Shown here one piece after another: positions 1-11,676 of a stretch of DNA of 64,000 nt. The notes under the pieces were generated by a model. It made no database searches, was not told the origin of the DNA, and was given only the letters and a program-made list of their open reading frames with translations. How positions within the stretch are numbered: the first letter of the stretch is position 1; each line of letters starts with the position of its first letter. Position numbers and translations under genes: made by a program. Source of the stretch: Reticulitermes lucifugus (Eukaryota > Arthropoda > Insecta > Blattodea > Rhinotermitidae); contig JAKCWW010000156.1 in the NCBI GenBank assembly GCA_026260175.1, forward strand, positions 22,892-86,891. Direction: 5' to 3'.

Positions 1-58
1 ATCCTAGTAAGCGAGCGGCAGAAGACCCACGCCTTAGACCGCACGGCCACTGGGATCG
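1..58 (-). repeat. tRNA-derived SINE, family A, cut by the window edge
   Basis: Reverse-strand head of the same SINE as at 285-534, 17418 and 62233. Read on the minus strand it starts GATCCCAGTGGCC and continues with the tRNA-like A box (GGTCTAAGGCG). Only the 5' head is inside the window; the rest lies upstream. Confidence 0.85.
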
Positions 59-284
59 GCAATGATCCTATATATACATACATTATTAATTATAGCTATA
101 ATTATTAGACAAAAGAACGTGCAGTCTCAGTCATGATAGCCAGTGCTTCAACAAAAATTCGAAACAACTGTCTTTCGAATACAACTAAAAAGCGGTACTG
201 TTAAAGCAGCCTGCTTTGCACTTAGTCCACTGGGCATTTCATAAATTTACGAGTCGTTAATTAGCCACTTGTTTAATAAGTTAA

Positions 285-534
285 TTTTTTTTTCTTATGG
301 CTCAACAGCCCTTAGGGGGCCTAGGCCTCCTCATTTTTCGAGGCTTCGTGATCACACTTTTTAGACACACCACACTCGATAGGAGTGACCAGCCCGTCGC
401 AGAGACCTCTACCTGATAACACACAACAATCACAAGACACAGACATCCATTCCACCGGCGGGATTCGAACCCACAATGCCAGCAAGCGAGCGGCCGAAGA
501 CCCACGCCTTAGACCGCGCGGCCACTGGGATCGG
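285..534 (-). repeat. tRNA-derived SINE, family A, near full length
   Basis: On the minus strand it begins CCGATCCCAGTGGCC, carries a Leu-like tRNA A box (GGTCTAAGGCG) and a B box (GGGTTCGAATCC), then a ~150-bp unrelated body with CTCTGCGACGGGCTG, and ends in GGGCTGTTGAGCC followed by an A-rich tail (the T run at 285-293). The body matches the copies at 17418 and 62233. The A and B boxes would form an internal RNA polymerase III promoter. The A-to-B spacing is too short for a true class II tRNA, so this is a retroposon and not a tRNA gene. A short TAATT-like flanking repeat is possible but not convincing. Confidence 0.9.
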
Positions 535-2944
535 CTAAATTAATTATACTTCATAATAAACGACCCGTTCACGTCAACAGGCAATATATGTGAAATCTCA
601 ATTATCACAGAATGGGAAGTGTATACTGAAAAAAAGGCTTCATCCCTTTGTGACTCACTACGAAGGTCTGCTTTTAAACAACACGGCGAAATATGACAAA
701 GAGCGTAATACCGCAGCTTTTTTAATGTCTGGTCGAATAGGTCAGCTTTCGAATAAGTCGTCACAGATCTCTGTAAGATTTTCTGTTCCTTCCCAACTTC
801 AGCCGGCCAAATACGCCTACAAAAATTCCATGGGCAAGCAGGCAGCAAATGACAAGCTTCCGCGATGTTACACCTTGTCAGCTGCCGCAAGGTGAAGCAG
901 CAAAAGGCGCTTGGCTCTAGAGAGAAAGACATCACGCTCTTCCGAATCGTGCGTAACTATTAAGCAGTAGACACGGCGTAACATCCGAGGAAACCCGAAA
1001 CTTCCGCATCACCGCTGTTCGAACCTCAAATATTGCAAATGAATAACAGTTCACTCTTTAGTCTTCGTCCATCTTCCAGCTTAAACATAAAAGTTGAAAC
1101 ACGACGCTTCGTTTAAAAAGTATTATCGCTGTCCTGAGATTCACCGCAACAGCTTGCGTGTCAGTTACATCTCAATACACGTTTCTTTTACTCTCTTGCC
1201 TGAGGACGAAGACCGACCCTGTTTCCGAGAAGTAGTGTTTTAGTTTGTAGTCTAAATAGGGAAGATGGACGAAGACTGAATGATTCCAAAAGTCATATAC
1301 AAAAGGCAGAATCATACAGAAATGTGTAGTTAGTCCATTAGGTAGCTGGATAATGCTGCTTTTGGACGGTAGGTTGAGACACTGCAGTTTCACTGACAGT
1401 GGGCTGGGAATATCACCATACAGTATTTGCATGCGAAGTTACAGCTGCCGCCATCCTATTAATTTGAATACCTCAGCCAGAAAATCAGCCTCGGTAGTGG
1501 TCCATCATCGAAGCGGTGGAAAGAATTATACCCTCCCCAAAACTCTTATGATTCGCATCTCAAGGGCCTGATCTCCAGATAAAACCCATGACACAAACGA
1601 GAATAAAGGCGTTCGGAATTTGTAGTGTGTAGGAAATAATACGGACTAGAGGATCTTCCTTGAATATTACACGCACACATCACAGGTATAAACATGAAAT
1701 CACTTTATGAGAACGTACAGCACTAAAGGTTTAAATACATAAGAGTAAATACAGAAATATGCTGTCATATGAGAGTGCAGATGGAGGATTTTTAATATTA
1801 AACGCCGTGTAAGTATTACACTTTTTCGGAAATTCTTATCGAAAATCTTTCGCTGATGAGCTTCTGTAATTAAGACAGAAGTCCTTTCCGGATAGGTCAG
1901 ATGTAAGTGTCTACTTCACTACAGTAACAGACTTGTTCTCAGAAACGGTATTAGAAGGATCTGGCAGCTTAGAGGAGGTTATCTACTTTTCTCTTTGTTC
2001 ATCTTTCTTCCTCGAGGCCCCAGTTTATAGGCTGTTATTATGAGTTCGGTAAATCATAATTCAGTCTGTTGCCTCATTACTTTATGCTTCTCCGAGGTAC
2101 CAACTTCATCATGGCCGCTTTGCGTCTATACAGATATGAAATTGAATATGACCAGCTTCAGCAGCAAACTAGCATTCCATACTCGGAAGGACCGATCTTG
2201 CACATTTTAAAAATATTTATGCCTTTAAATCAAATTAGGAGCAACTTAATTTCTAACCAGACTCTGGCAACACGCTGCTTTGGTTCTGGGCGGATCATGG
2301 TACCGCAAAATTAAGATGTGGTAGATTTTAATTATGTTAGTAGCACTGTGGCTCATCCAGTGCTCATACGGCAACACTACAATTTGTAATGTGGTCATGC
2401 TGCCTGTCAAGGTACACTGAATAAGTTAGCGATCTTTCGCAAATGTAATCTTTAAAAAACGAATACGTTGTTACTAAAACAAAATTTATTATTTTTGGCA
2501 ACTGAGTAAATTGTTTGTTCGCTTTCACTGCCATGATATAAAAGAAATGTAATCACATCACAGTCAAATGTGAGAAAACAGAAACGATAATTTTGCCCTC
2601 TTACGAGTACACCCTCAGAAGTAAGGGCCGATATCACTTCTTTTCTACACGTCTGATATTTCACAAACGGCGTGCTCACATCTTTAGCATATACAACTTT
2701 AACATGTCTTATTACAATGATGAACAGATGTTTTTACAGACCACATATTTTGCGTGGTAGGTATATTGTTACAGTCCATTGTGGTCGTAATATAAGCGTA
2801 GGCCTGCCTCAGTAAAGGACTCATTTCTTTAAATAAATGCCCCTTCAAGACTATAAACTGACTGACAATAGTCCTCTCTGATCTAACAAGCTCACACGAC
2901 AACCACATTCGTACTGGACAACAGGAGATGCGAACAGCCAGGAG
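535..2944. other. Unannotated intergenic stretch
   Basis: I see no gene, no tRNA-like promoter and no recognised repeat here. Open frames on both strands are short (up to 131 codons at 540-935, minus), overlap one another and show no domain, signal peptide or splice structure, so I treat them as chance. Confidence 0.5.
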
Positions 2945-3187
2945 AGGAACGTGATTCCAAGATTTCAGGCTTCCGCCGCGATATTGATGAGATCTGCGCT
3001 CTTCTGGGATATTACGCAGAGTCGAATGGTAATCCTTTTCCGACGTTTCGTGACGTGTCGGTCCCATCTTCAAGGGTACTGGACTTTTTTACACTTGAAG
3101 ATCGGACCGACACTTTGTCCCGAAACGTCGGTAAAGGATTACTATTCGACGCTGCGTAATACCCAAGAAGAGCGCAGATCTCAGATA
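2945..3187 (+). repeat. Fold-back element, family FB (copy 1)
   Basis: Left arm: GGCTTCCGCCGCGAT, then GATCTGCGCTCTTCTGG and ATTACGCAGAGTCGAA, then GACGTTTCG and CCATCTTCAAGG. The right arm (about 3096-3187) repeats this in reverse order and complement, ending GAGCGCAGATCTCA. The arms are ~90 bp with a short A/T-rich centre. The same plan is seen at 10314, 46205 and 54656. Translating the arms gives peptides such as PEERRSH and HRGGSLKS, which recur only because the repeat recurs. Clear flanking duplications are not visible at this copy. Confidence 0.85.
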
Positions 3188-3189
3188 AT

Positions 3190-3545
3190 TTCAAATTTTA
3201 CCAAAGTTTATCAATTTTTTTTTATTTTCTTAATATCAACCAACAAATGCCTTTAAATTTTCACAGTACCGTGAACACCCCTGAATCATCCATACGCTGC
3301 TCCTATCTACGGTGTAAGAGTTCACTACATGAAAAATTACCAGCAGTTCTTCTACATGTACAATTAGGCCAGACTTTATTGTTTAATGCAACGACTGATG
3401 TGTTCCCTGATGATGGGCCAAAAAGGTCCGAAACATGTAGCAGTGTAGTGTGTTTTGTGAATGTGCTGTTGTGAGTTTGTGACAGTTAAGTGCATTTGTT
3501 GGTTGATATTAAAAAATCAAAGTCTAATTGCACGGAAATTTTAAA
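3190..3545. repeat. Terminal-inverted-repeat element, family with CCAACAAATGC ends (copy 1)
   Basis: The left end reads TTAATATCAACCAACAAATGC (reported here as TTAATATCAACC then AACAAATGC) and the right end (about 3489-3515) is its reverse complement, so the inverted termini are at least 25 bp and extend imperfectly into A/T-rich flanks. Inside, on the + strand, lies a CTGATGA / stem-loop / GAAAC core at 3407-3434. A shorter relative with the same termini is at 21415-21610. No transposase is encoded. Confidence 0.7.
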
Positions 3546-4514
3546 ATTGATCAATTATTTTTTATGATATGGAAGTCCGTAATTCAGTCAGGGGATGGAT
3601 GGGCATATATAAAGCCAGGTAACAGCGTTGGCTAAGATTAATTTTTAATTATATTTTTCCATTTGAACTTGGATCTCTTAACCCTTCTTTTCCATTGAAG
3701 AAGTTTTGAAGTACATTCAATGTATAACACAAAATTTCTTTTGAATGCTGCATTCGGCATTTATCACACCTACTTAACTGCAACACGCAAATAATATTAG
3801 GTAAACAGTATAAATTCTGACTGCTCTAGTTGTGTAAATTTTCCCTATTCTGTTGTACTAAACCCTTCTCCTCAGCGCACTATTCCCAAAAAACCCTCAA
3901 TTTTTACAGGGCCACGAAGTCAGTAGCTAAAAAACTTCACTTGGCATCGTGAATGTGGACTTGTTGATGAGAAGCCTTCAAGATGCACGTCCTCTAGGCA
4001 CTTTACCTGCACAAACAGACACTTCACTACACTTTACCCTACAAAACTAATTCAATGTGCTGCCGTCTGCTGCATTCGCTTTTTGAGTTATATTTCTTCA
4101 AAAGAATTCTCCACCCCCCTCCCACCTTCTTGGGGGCACTTCAAATTTTGCAACACGCCTGTGGCAGCTCTGCAACCCGTGCGCAATCTAGAAGTTCTAC
4201 TCGTATGTTTGAATAAGAAGTGCTTCAGAGAAAGGAAAATGTTAAAACCGAATGACAGAAGTTCGTCAGAACTTGCAAGACAAGGGAACTTGAGTAATAA
4301 GAAAGTGTTTTACAGGCAGGAAGAACTACAAAATAGAAAACTTGAGTTCTAACGCTATTACCCATCCGTCCGTCGGTTAGTCTGTTAAACTGTATTCAAA
4401 ATTGGTAAGTTGTAACTAACTTTTACACGACAACTGGCAGCTACTTTCATTCTAATACGAAACACAGCAGCTAACATAGGGACATAAGAAAGGAACGTAA
4501 GCAAGACAGACCCA
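3546..4514. other. Unannotated intergenic stretch
   Basis: AT-rich DNA with no gene or repeat that I recognise. The longest open frame (4083-4352, plus) has no supporting feature. Confidence 0.5.
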
Positions 4515-4810
4515 GTAACTCAATAACCGGTTTATTCATTGACTGAGTGCTTAAGTTATTTCCTAAGTGACTGATTAACTGACCGACTGAACAACTCGCG
4601 AAAAGGCATCATACCCTTTGGCGCCGAAGGACTGCTATATTCGTCGTGCATTACAATTGTGACAAAAACCGAAAGAAGGCTAGTCGTCAGCCAATAACAT
4701 GCAAAGTAATGGCTGGGCCATTTAAATGCCGGTCGTTTGCACAGTACATTGGACACTTAATTCCGGCGCCAGGGGTTACAGGTAATTGACTAGCTCACTG
4801 ATTGACGGAA
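4515..4810. repeat. Cryptic tetranucleotide tract (degenerate ACTG/ACTA units)
   Basis: Words such as GACTGAGTG, GTGACTGATTAACTGACC and GACTAGCTCACTGATTGAC occur out of register over the stretch. It looks like an old, eroded simple repeat. Comparable tracts occur at 13137-13360 and 44640-44860. Confidence 0.5.
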
Positions 4811-5154
4811 TGTCTTCCTGCGTGTCATTGTAAGTGAAGAATAAAATATTGACCGAAAGCCTTCACAACAGGAGGAAATTTATGAGGACGAAGCCTAAGT
4901 GGAAGGAAAATATTAACATATATATTAGAAAAAATGTTGTAGAAACTTAATCAGACTTTCCTGGCTCTGGTTTGAATTCAACTAGGGGCTTCTGTGAACG
5001 CGTGTACAATCCTTTGTGTTCCACAAAATACGATATCTGCCCTTAACCATGCAGTTAGTAGCCTACAATTAAGGAACCAATTTTTTACTCCAGTTATAGT
5101 AATGCACATTTAGTGTTATTTTACCGGCCAAGTGCACGTTTATTTACTTGTGGT
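4811..5154. other. Unannotated intergenic stretch
   Basis: Nothing recognised. Confidence 0.5.
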
Positions 5155-5440
5155 CCAGCTCGAATAGTGCAGTCGGTACAGTGACTAAGCAAGCACTGAG
5201 CAACGCAGAAACCCTAGTTCGATTCTCGGTAAGGGCAAGAGATTACTTGGTTTTCCGCAGCGTCAAACCCGTCTCCGGGGCCTAACTAACTTATTCAATT
5301 GACACTGGCGGCTCTTTCCCCCGGGGGTAAAGCGGTCGCAGCGTGAACCTGACCGCTCAGATCCATCCCGTGCCAAGTTCAAGAATGAGTGACTACTCCT
5401 CCATATGCCTTCATGACGTAAACAGACACTTTACCCCTTG
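5155..5440 (+). repeat. tRNA-derived SINE, family B
   Basis: The tRNA-like head (AGTCGGTACAGTGACTA and B box TAGTTCGATTCTCGG) is followed by the family-B body: AAGGGCAAGAGA, a CCCCCGGGGGTAAAGCGG block, and the end GCCTTCATGACGTAAACAG with a CTTTACC tail. The body matches ten other copies in this window. It is diverged, so an older copy. Confidence 0.8.
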
Positions 5441-6725
5441 CTTGTTCTTATTTATGTTCCTCTAAGGTGCTGTCAGAACTCAGACTATATAATATAGACA
5501 GGAATAACTTGTAATGAGTAATAAAATGTAAAAGCTGTGGAAGGAAGCAGGCGCGTTCTAATCTGGGGCAATATCTCGAGATTTTCCTGGAAGGACTGAG
5601 GACAACCACGCGAAATTCAGCCGAGATATCGATGTGCCGCCCAAGACTAGCTCCGAGGACTTCCCGCAGTGCCACCTTTCCAGCTAACTTGCTGGGTTAT
5701 GCCGAATGAAATCCGCGAACGCTCCGTTGTCGCTTAGGCTCTTACATACGTCACGTGACAGAGCGAAGCCTGGTTTCCCGCAATAATGGGAAAGTTCAAT
5801 GTTGCGCGAATTTCAGCTTGTGCTGATCTCATATTTATGAAAGAAGGAAATCTGAAGACACAAGCAACAGAACTGCATTGATTTCGTCCTTCCTTCCCCC
5901 CTCCCCCCCGCCACCCTCCCCTCACACTTCATCATTAACGAGGTGCTGACGGAGTCTTGAATTCAGAGTTCCGAGTTTGATGTACATCGCACCCATGTTC
6001 ACTCGGCGATGTTACACTGATATGCATGACTTTTGACTTAGTACTGCAGAGTTAGGAGTTGAATTTGACTTTGGTCCGTGTCGGTCTAATAGATGTGTAT
6101 TTTAGTTCAAGTTTAAATTTAACTGTCCTTCAATTTTACAAACTCGCCTTTCCACAAAATTCAGACCTAAGTAATGTATATTCATCTAATATAAAACATT
6201 TTTTATGTGGTGCATATTTAACCTACTTTAAGTGGGTTTCATGTCATGACGGCATGGCTCGCCTCTCGGATTCGCAGACAAAACAGAATTTCCAGATATG
6301 TAGATACCTGTGAATGAGCAGAACTACTGCGCCAGTGCAGCAACATGTGCACCGAATCGTTTGATTTTCCCCGTAACCTAGCAACAGCGCTATAATAGAC
6401 CGTTGGTTTTTTCCTAGTCTAATACCTATCATCTGTACGGACTTTCCCCACAGGCAAGGCTGCTAGTTTGCGTTTCCCTGCGCATGATTGGAATTGCCTG
6501 TATAGGTCTTCCCCGGGCGTAGGTCTTTCCCCGAGTGTGACAGGAATTGCATAACTTAATCGAAAAATAAATTGATATTTGCTCGAGCCCATGCGTGTAA
6601 CAGCAAACTTAATAATTTTCCAAGTTTTCCTTTCTAAAACAAACAACTTCTCTGCTTACATTTACTCGATGTCATTATTGGTATCCGAGATACAAATCCT
6701 GACGGATTTCTGCGGATTTCTCGTA
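5441..6725. other. Unannotated intergenic stretch
   Basis: No gene or repeat recognised. Short open frames occur on both strands without coding features. The C-rich run near 5895-5930 is low complexity. Confidence 0.5.
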
Positions 6726-6794
6726 GATAGGCAGATATACAGACAGGCAGGCAGACAGACAGATAGACAGACGGACGGACAGATAAGTAGACGG
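6726..6794. repeat. Simple repeat, (CAGA)n/(GACG)n
   Basis: An imperfect run of CAGG, CAGA, TAGA and GACG units. The open frames through it on both strands (6579-6839 plus, 6675-6857 minus) are products of the repeat. Confidence 0.85.
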
Positions 6795-6934
6795 GGACAA
6801 CCTTGGACCTCCAGTTTGGTGGGTTGGGGGAGGAATTAACAACCTTCTTACCATCAAATTTGTTGAGTTAAAACACTGTCAAAAGCCTGGGATCTGGCAG
6901 ATGAATTCCGTGACATGTGGGTTATCTAGCAGGT

Positions 6935-7160
6935 AGCGAAGTCTTATGAGACTGCAGTGGCCAGTGCAGGTGGCTAGGATGGAAGACGAAATCAAGACAC
7001 GCCTGTTCTTGTGAAATGACCACTTGGATGATCCGGAATGAGATGGGCGGATAATATTAACACGAATCTTAAATAGATGACTGATTATGACAGGTAGATG
7101 GAAGTAGCTTAGGGCCGTGTCCAGTGGTGGACCTTGTTGCTAGCGATGTTAACTTCACGG
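6935..7160 (+). mobile_element. Decayed 3' end of a LINE reverse-transcriptase ORF
   Basis: Translating the + strand gives LMRLQWPVQVARMED, then PEMRWADNINTNLK, then VQWWTLLLAMLTSRL in changing frames. This is the order of the familiar C-terminus of insect non-LTR reverse transcriptases: LRWAGHVARMED, then GRPRxRWxDNxxxDLK, then VQWRALVNTVMNLR. The copy is 5'-truncated and full of frame changes and stops, so it is old and inactive. The clade (RTE-, CR1- or Jockey-like) cannot be fixed from the tail alone. Confidence 0.65.
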
Positions 7161-8345
7161 CTCTGCTGTAATAGGCGGAAAGTCATTTGTGCAGACCAAT
7201 ATTTAAAGAATACAGAATAATATCTGTATTACTGATTAGTTCTGCCAGGAACATAATTTTATCTACAACACAGAATCATTTAATCTATAAGGAAACAATT
7301 TCGCAAACAAAGTGTCCGTAAACTGCAGGCCTATGTAACAAAATCTGAAGGACATTCTCCTCTCCTTTTTTGCAATTTCAGGTCCTCACTTGAGATCCAA
7401 GCCTTCTCCAGTGGGTATGAATCGCTATTTAAGAAACGAAAAGGAACCATACGCAGAGGAAGATGTGAGACACCATCGCACTATGCGAATAGACGATTAT
7501 GTTTAAGACTATCCTGCTTGATGCATCTGAGTCTGCAGACACCATTAAAATCTTAAAATGGCATAAAATCCTTTACATAATTTTTTTTCACAGAATCTAT
7601 GCGGAACACACGATAATGGGACACTGCGGATTGATACAGTGCCTGTGGTTATGTTGCTGACACAGTCAATGAATGTTGCTGCTTGAATATTACGTTCCGT
7701 AGAACATTAATCAAAATACACCCTGAAACTCCTTTAGAAAAATAATGTATTAAACTTCGTAATAAAACGTAATCACCCCTGAATATCTTATATTCCAGCT
7801 GAATTTAAGAGAATTACTTCTAAGCTATGAAACAGTAAAGTAGGAGCTTGGGATACTTAAAGACCCTGCATCAACTGCAGATGTTACTTACGTTGGATGA
7901 GATGAGAGGATTATTGTGTATCGTGAATCGAAAAAGAAGCAAACTTGGGTTTACAATAAGACAGTAATACAGATGTGAAAAAAATCAATTTTAAAAGCTT
8001 CCCTTTCAATTTTCTTATTACTTCTGGCCGGACCGTGAAGCTCACAGTTGGAGAGATGACGACTCATGACACTCTTTTTTTACCCGCGTTGCTGCGACAC
8101 TGTACCTTCGCCTCTGACCAGAACGTCGCCAGAGGACTTAAGTAAACTGCGTATCCGAGCTACGCCTGCAAAAAGAAAGCATTTTCCAAGCATGATGGAA
8201 GTTCCCGTCAGGAACTGGAGCCGCTGATGGAACCGGGGATAGGATATCGCTCCTTCATTGATCCTGTGCGGCAGGAACAAGGGGCACTGCCAGGGCGTAA
8301 GTCTCATTAAATGAACGCAAAATGGGGAGTCATGTCCGTCATCTT
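7161..8345. other. Unannotated intergenic stretch
   Basis: Nothing recognised. The short minus-strand frame at 8080-8307 has no recognisable domain. Confidence 0.5.
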
Positions 8346-8360
8346 ATTTCATCTCCAAAA

Positions 8361-8565
8361 GGTAAAGGTAAAGTTCTCCCTAGAACAGGCCATGAAGGCT
8401 CAGACGGGGAGTAGAGGTGTAGCTCTACTGTTTCTTTAACCTCGGCTCTAGATGGGGGTGGGTGGTCAAGGCCACGTCCGGGAAAGAGACCCAGTACCCA
8501 TTGTACAGGAGGCTGGGTGGGCCTCAGGGCCGGTCAGGACGTGTGCGGAAAATTCGTCCCCACCG
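8361..8565 (-). repeat. SINE family B, 5'-truncated, with 15-bp target duplication
   Basis: On the minus strand it runs from within the body (CACACGTCCTGACCGG) to the end GCCTTCATGGCCTG and a CTTTACC-type tail. The tRNA head is missing. A perfect 15-bp direct repeat, ATTTCATCTCCAAAA, stands at 8346-8360 and 8566-8580, so the truncation happened at insertion. That is the mark of target-primed reverse transcription by a LINE enzyme. Confidence 0.93.
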
Positions 8566-8580
8566 ATTTCATCTCCAAAA

Positions 8581-10301
8581 CAAAGCAATAGATACTGGAG
8601 GATATAGGCTGACAGTTGGACGATTACTTCCACGTTGCTCCTTATTAGTCATATGTAAAACGCCTACATTAATGAAGCTGAAATTGCTCATAAAATTTAT
8701 CAAAAAAGGACCAGTTTCGAAACAATTTTACACTGACCTTACTACTGATGTGGTAGAAAGAGGAAATAATTCCTGCCGTTATAGGGAAATGATTTTCTAA
8801 TTCTTCATCACAAGAAACAGTAGCTTCTTTGTGTGGGAGGTCAGGCCACTGAAAGGTCTCTGTCATCAGTTCAGCAGTTTCTTCTGGTGCTACACCCCAA
8901 TGGGGCGCAAGTCTTCCCTACTACACGAGTGAGAGGCTTTCTTATTACTTATTAACACAAACAGTAGTATCGTTTAGAGGGAGACTCAGAACATTGCAAG
9001 ATGTGTACGTGATGCAAAGGAAAGAGGACGAATATCCATTCCCCGAGCAGTATTCTAACCTGTGATTCCATTCTTGAAGGGTCTAAGATTTCCATATGCC
9101 AGACCTGTGGCCACGAGGTTAGCAAGGATAATATTTTAAGTTTACTTAACGACGTCACAGGATCTGAGACTACATTGCTTCGAATGAGTACATAGTAAAT
9201 AATTAATTGAAAAGGAAGTTGAAGGAAGCGGTCGTGGCTTACAGTAAGGTACGATGCCAGAATTGCCTGGAGGGGTGGAGACAAAAGACAAAAGACAGTC
9301 AGGAATACCGGTGTCCCGGTCGAGATTAGAACTGAGTACCTTCTGAATAAAAGTCAGATGCGTTACGACTGAGTCAATTTCCTAAGTGGCAAACACAGTG
9401 GATTTCAATTTGTAAACAGATATGGCTAAGTGGGACACTGTTTATAAAGCTGAGTATTTTTGAATTAAGGCTTATCATAGAGTTGTACTGCTGAGTTTTG
9501 AAGTCCAGAGGCGCAGAATAGGAAATGGGTCAGCTTTTGATAAATTTCTGAGAGGCGAAACCTGGGAATTTAGGCACAAGCATTTAAGCATACAGCAATG
9601 GATCCCAATAAAGAATACGTGCAAATATACTCGTAGCCTACATTACTGAACTGTTCTTTACACAAAATGTCAGGTGCTGCCGTCTCTACTCCAAGATCCT
9701 TGATGCTGAGGAATTCATTGGCAAAGATTTCGACTGGACTACCATTTTCAGTGTCTTGAAAAAAAAAAGTAGTACGAAATTGCATTTGAAAGTTCTCCTC
9801 TACCTCCCTGACAACACATCCTATCTCTGTCACAAAGACATATAGGTTAGAGATAAAAATGTTTTATATTGTGAGAATCAAATTCGACACATAAAGACGG
9901 TATGTAAAAGAAATCAAATTATCGAAAGTTCGAAAATGTGCACAGTTTTTATGGTGCTACAAAACATTGAACGTCAAAATTTCCGCACAACCTAAAAATG
10001 CTCGTCCTTTCTCTCCATTATTTTTCCTACATTTTAAAATAATCTCTTTTGATTATCCAGAAAATCGTGAGATTTCAGGAAAAAGGGAGTTATAAATAAA
10101 ACTCTTTCATTTTTCTCTTCAGCCTTTGTCCATAATACTTTGTTTGCTGGTAACATTTTACCAAGTTACTATCGAGATATGCCCATAAACACTGTAAATT
10201 TATCATGAAATAGTGTCAGGTATTTTGTTCGATTTTAAGTGGAATAAAACACATATAGGTTGATCATACAAAGCGTCAGGTATTTTGCTCGATTTTAATC
10301 A
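8581..10301. other. Unannotated intergenic stretch
   Basis: No gene recognised. A faint tRNA-like A/B-box pair on the minus strand at about 9300-9385 may be a worn SINE head. Confidence 0.45.
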
Positions 10302-10313
10302 AAACTGTAATGA

Positions 10314-10555
10314 CCTTGATTTTAGGCTTCCGTCGTGATGTTGATGAGCTCTGCGGTCTTCTGGGATATTACGCGGCGCCGTGGTAATTGTTTATCGACG
10401 TTTCGGGACAACGTATTGGTCCCATCTTCAAGGGTTAAGAGTCCGAGTCCGAGGGATTCTTAACCCTTGAATATGGGGCCGATACGTTGTCCCGAAACGT
10501 CGGTAAACAACTGCCACAAGACGCCCCGTAATATCCCACAAGAGCGCAGATCTCA
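10314..10555 (+). repeat. Fold-back element, family FB (copy 2), with 12-bp flanking repeat
   Basis: Head GGCTTCCGTCGTGATG, left arm through GGGATATTACGCGGCG and a GTTTC / stem-loop / TCTTCAA block at 10400-10431. The right arm mirrors it, with GAAAC at 10494-10498, and ends GAGCGCAGATCTCA. The centre is TTAAGAGTCC against GGATTCTTAA. Flanks AAACTGTAATGA (10302-10313) and AAAGTGTAATGA (10556-10567) differ at one base, which gives a 12-bp target duplication. No protein is encoded. Confidence 0.85.
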
Positions 10556-11199
10556 AAAGTGTAATGAATTAGCCAAACCTGGTAAATTCTCTAACACTTA
10601 TTTTATGAAAGTCAGTTTACCGGTGCTCGAATTTTTACATAGAGATAGACATTCAGCACAAACGAAGAGGTCCATTTCTGATACTTTTGGATGCGAACGT
10701 GCCAAAACTAAACTTGAGTACGTGCGAAGTTTGTGGAAGGTTTGTAACAGATGTGGTGAGTTCATACATCACACTGTTCAGCTTCCTTGGCGCTGAAATC
10801 ATCCGGACATCTCCGGCAGAGAGGCAGGATGCATTATTCATCATTACATTCCTCTTTCCAGGGAAAGTAGAGTTTTCTATCGGCTTCCTGATCCCGTAAT
10901 TAGAAACCTGTGGTTTTCTATCTTTTATTTCTTCTCTTTTTTTTCAGAATGCTTCTTGGCTCGTAACCGTGAAGACAGAAGAAGAGGCCAGTACCTAGTA
11001 AGAGAAGAGTAATGACTTGCTGCACGAATCAAGTCGGCCATCTTTTTACACGACTGGAAGTAAGAAACTAAAACAATCGAATAGAGACTCAGTATCCGTC
11101 CTAGAAAAAGAACTCATTTCCTATTGTTGATAATAGATAAATTTAGAAAACTGCAAGTCATTCCTCCCACATATATAATTGTAATCCAAAAAACGAAAA

Positions 11200-11676
11200 A
11201 TGCAGTACATGCCAGCCATTTTGTGCTTCATTAAAACCATCATCTTAGTAGCTACATTGCTACGAACATCAACATACAGTGGAGCTGTTACAATAAATAC
11301 AAATGCATCTAAACTGATAACAACTTTACAAGGAACCGTGACGCCTGATACGACACCAGTAAATCCTTCATTTAATTCCGAAACACCTTCCTTCATGGCC
11401 ACAACTGATTTTGGAACGTCACACACAACACGGCCACCTATACAGTCGAGTACCACAGAACAACCTACGAGCACCGTGACGACGGCCGACACCATTGGAA
11501 CAACTACAATGAGAACAACAACAACATCAACGCATCAGCAACAGCTTCCGGCTCACCGCATTCCCTCAAGACTTGAAGAGAAATTGGAATCTCTTTCTTG
11601 TGATATCCCACCGCTGCCCACAGAATCCAGGCTCTGGAGAGGAAACGAGACCCATGAGCTGATGTTGCCAATTACA
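11200..11676 (+). CDS. Exon 1 of a secreted or membrane protein: signal peptide plus mucin-like stretch
   Basis: This exon opens the one host gene I can support. The ATG has an insect-like context (AAAAATG) and an in-frame TAA at 11182-11184 upstream. Residues 1 to about 28 form a signal peptide (core AILCFIKTIILVATLL). Residues 30-113 are rich in Thr and Ser, as in O-glycosylated mucin-like stalks. N-glycosylation sequons lie at N35 (NAS) and N149 (NET). Residues 120-159 are less biased (RLEEKLESLSC, then PPLPTESRLW), with one Cys at 134. The exon ends at a strong donor GTAAGT (11677-11682) after codon 159, phase 0, which matches the phase-0 acceptor of the exon at 44258. I do not recognise the family. 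The product probably acts outside the cell or at its surface. An upstream non-coding exon and further exons inside intron 1 cannot be excluded. Confidence 0.72.

Noticed and set aside
540-935. 131-codon minus-strand frame, longest unexplained frame near the start
   Set aside because: No domain or splice context, and the plus strand is open over the same region.
10467-10796. 109-codon frame with PEERRS-type peptide, similar to one at 2699-3073
   Set aside because: The similarity comes from the fold-back repeat and not from a protein family.
11121-11495. Minus-strand frame of 124 codons, Val-rich
   Set aside because: It is the antisense shadow of the Thr-rich exon 1 (ACN codons read back as GTN valines).
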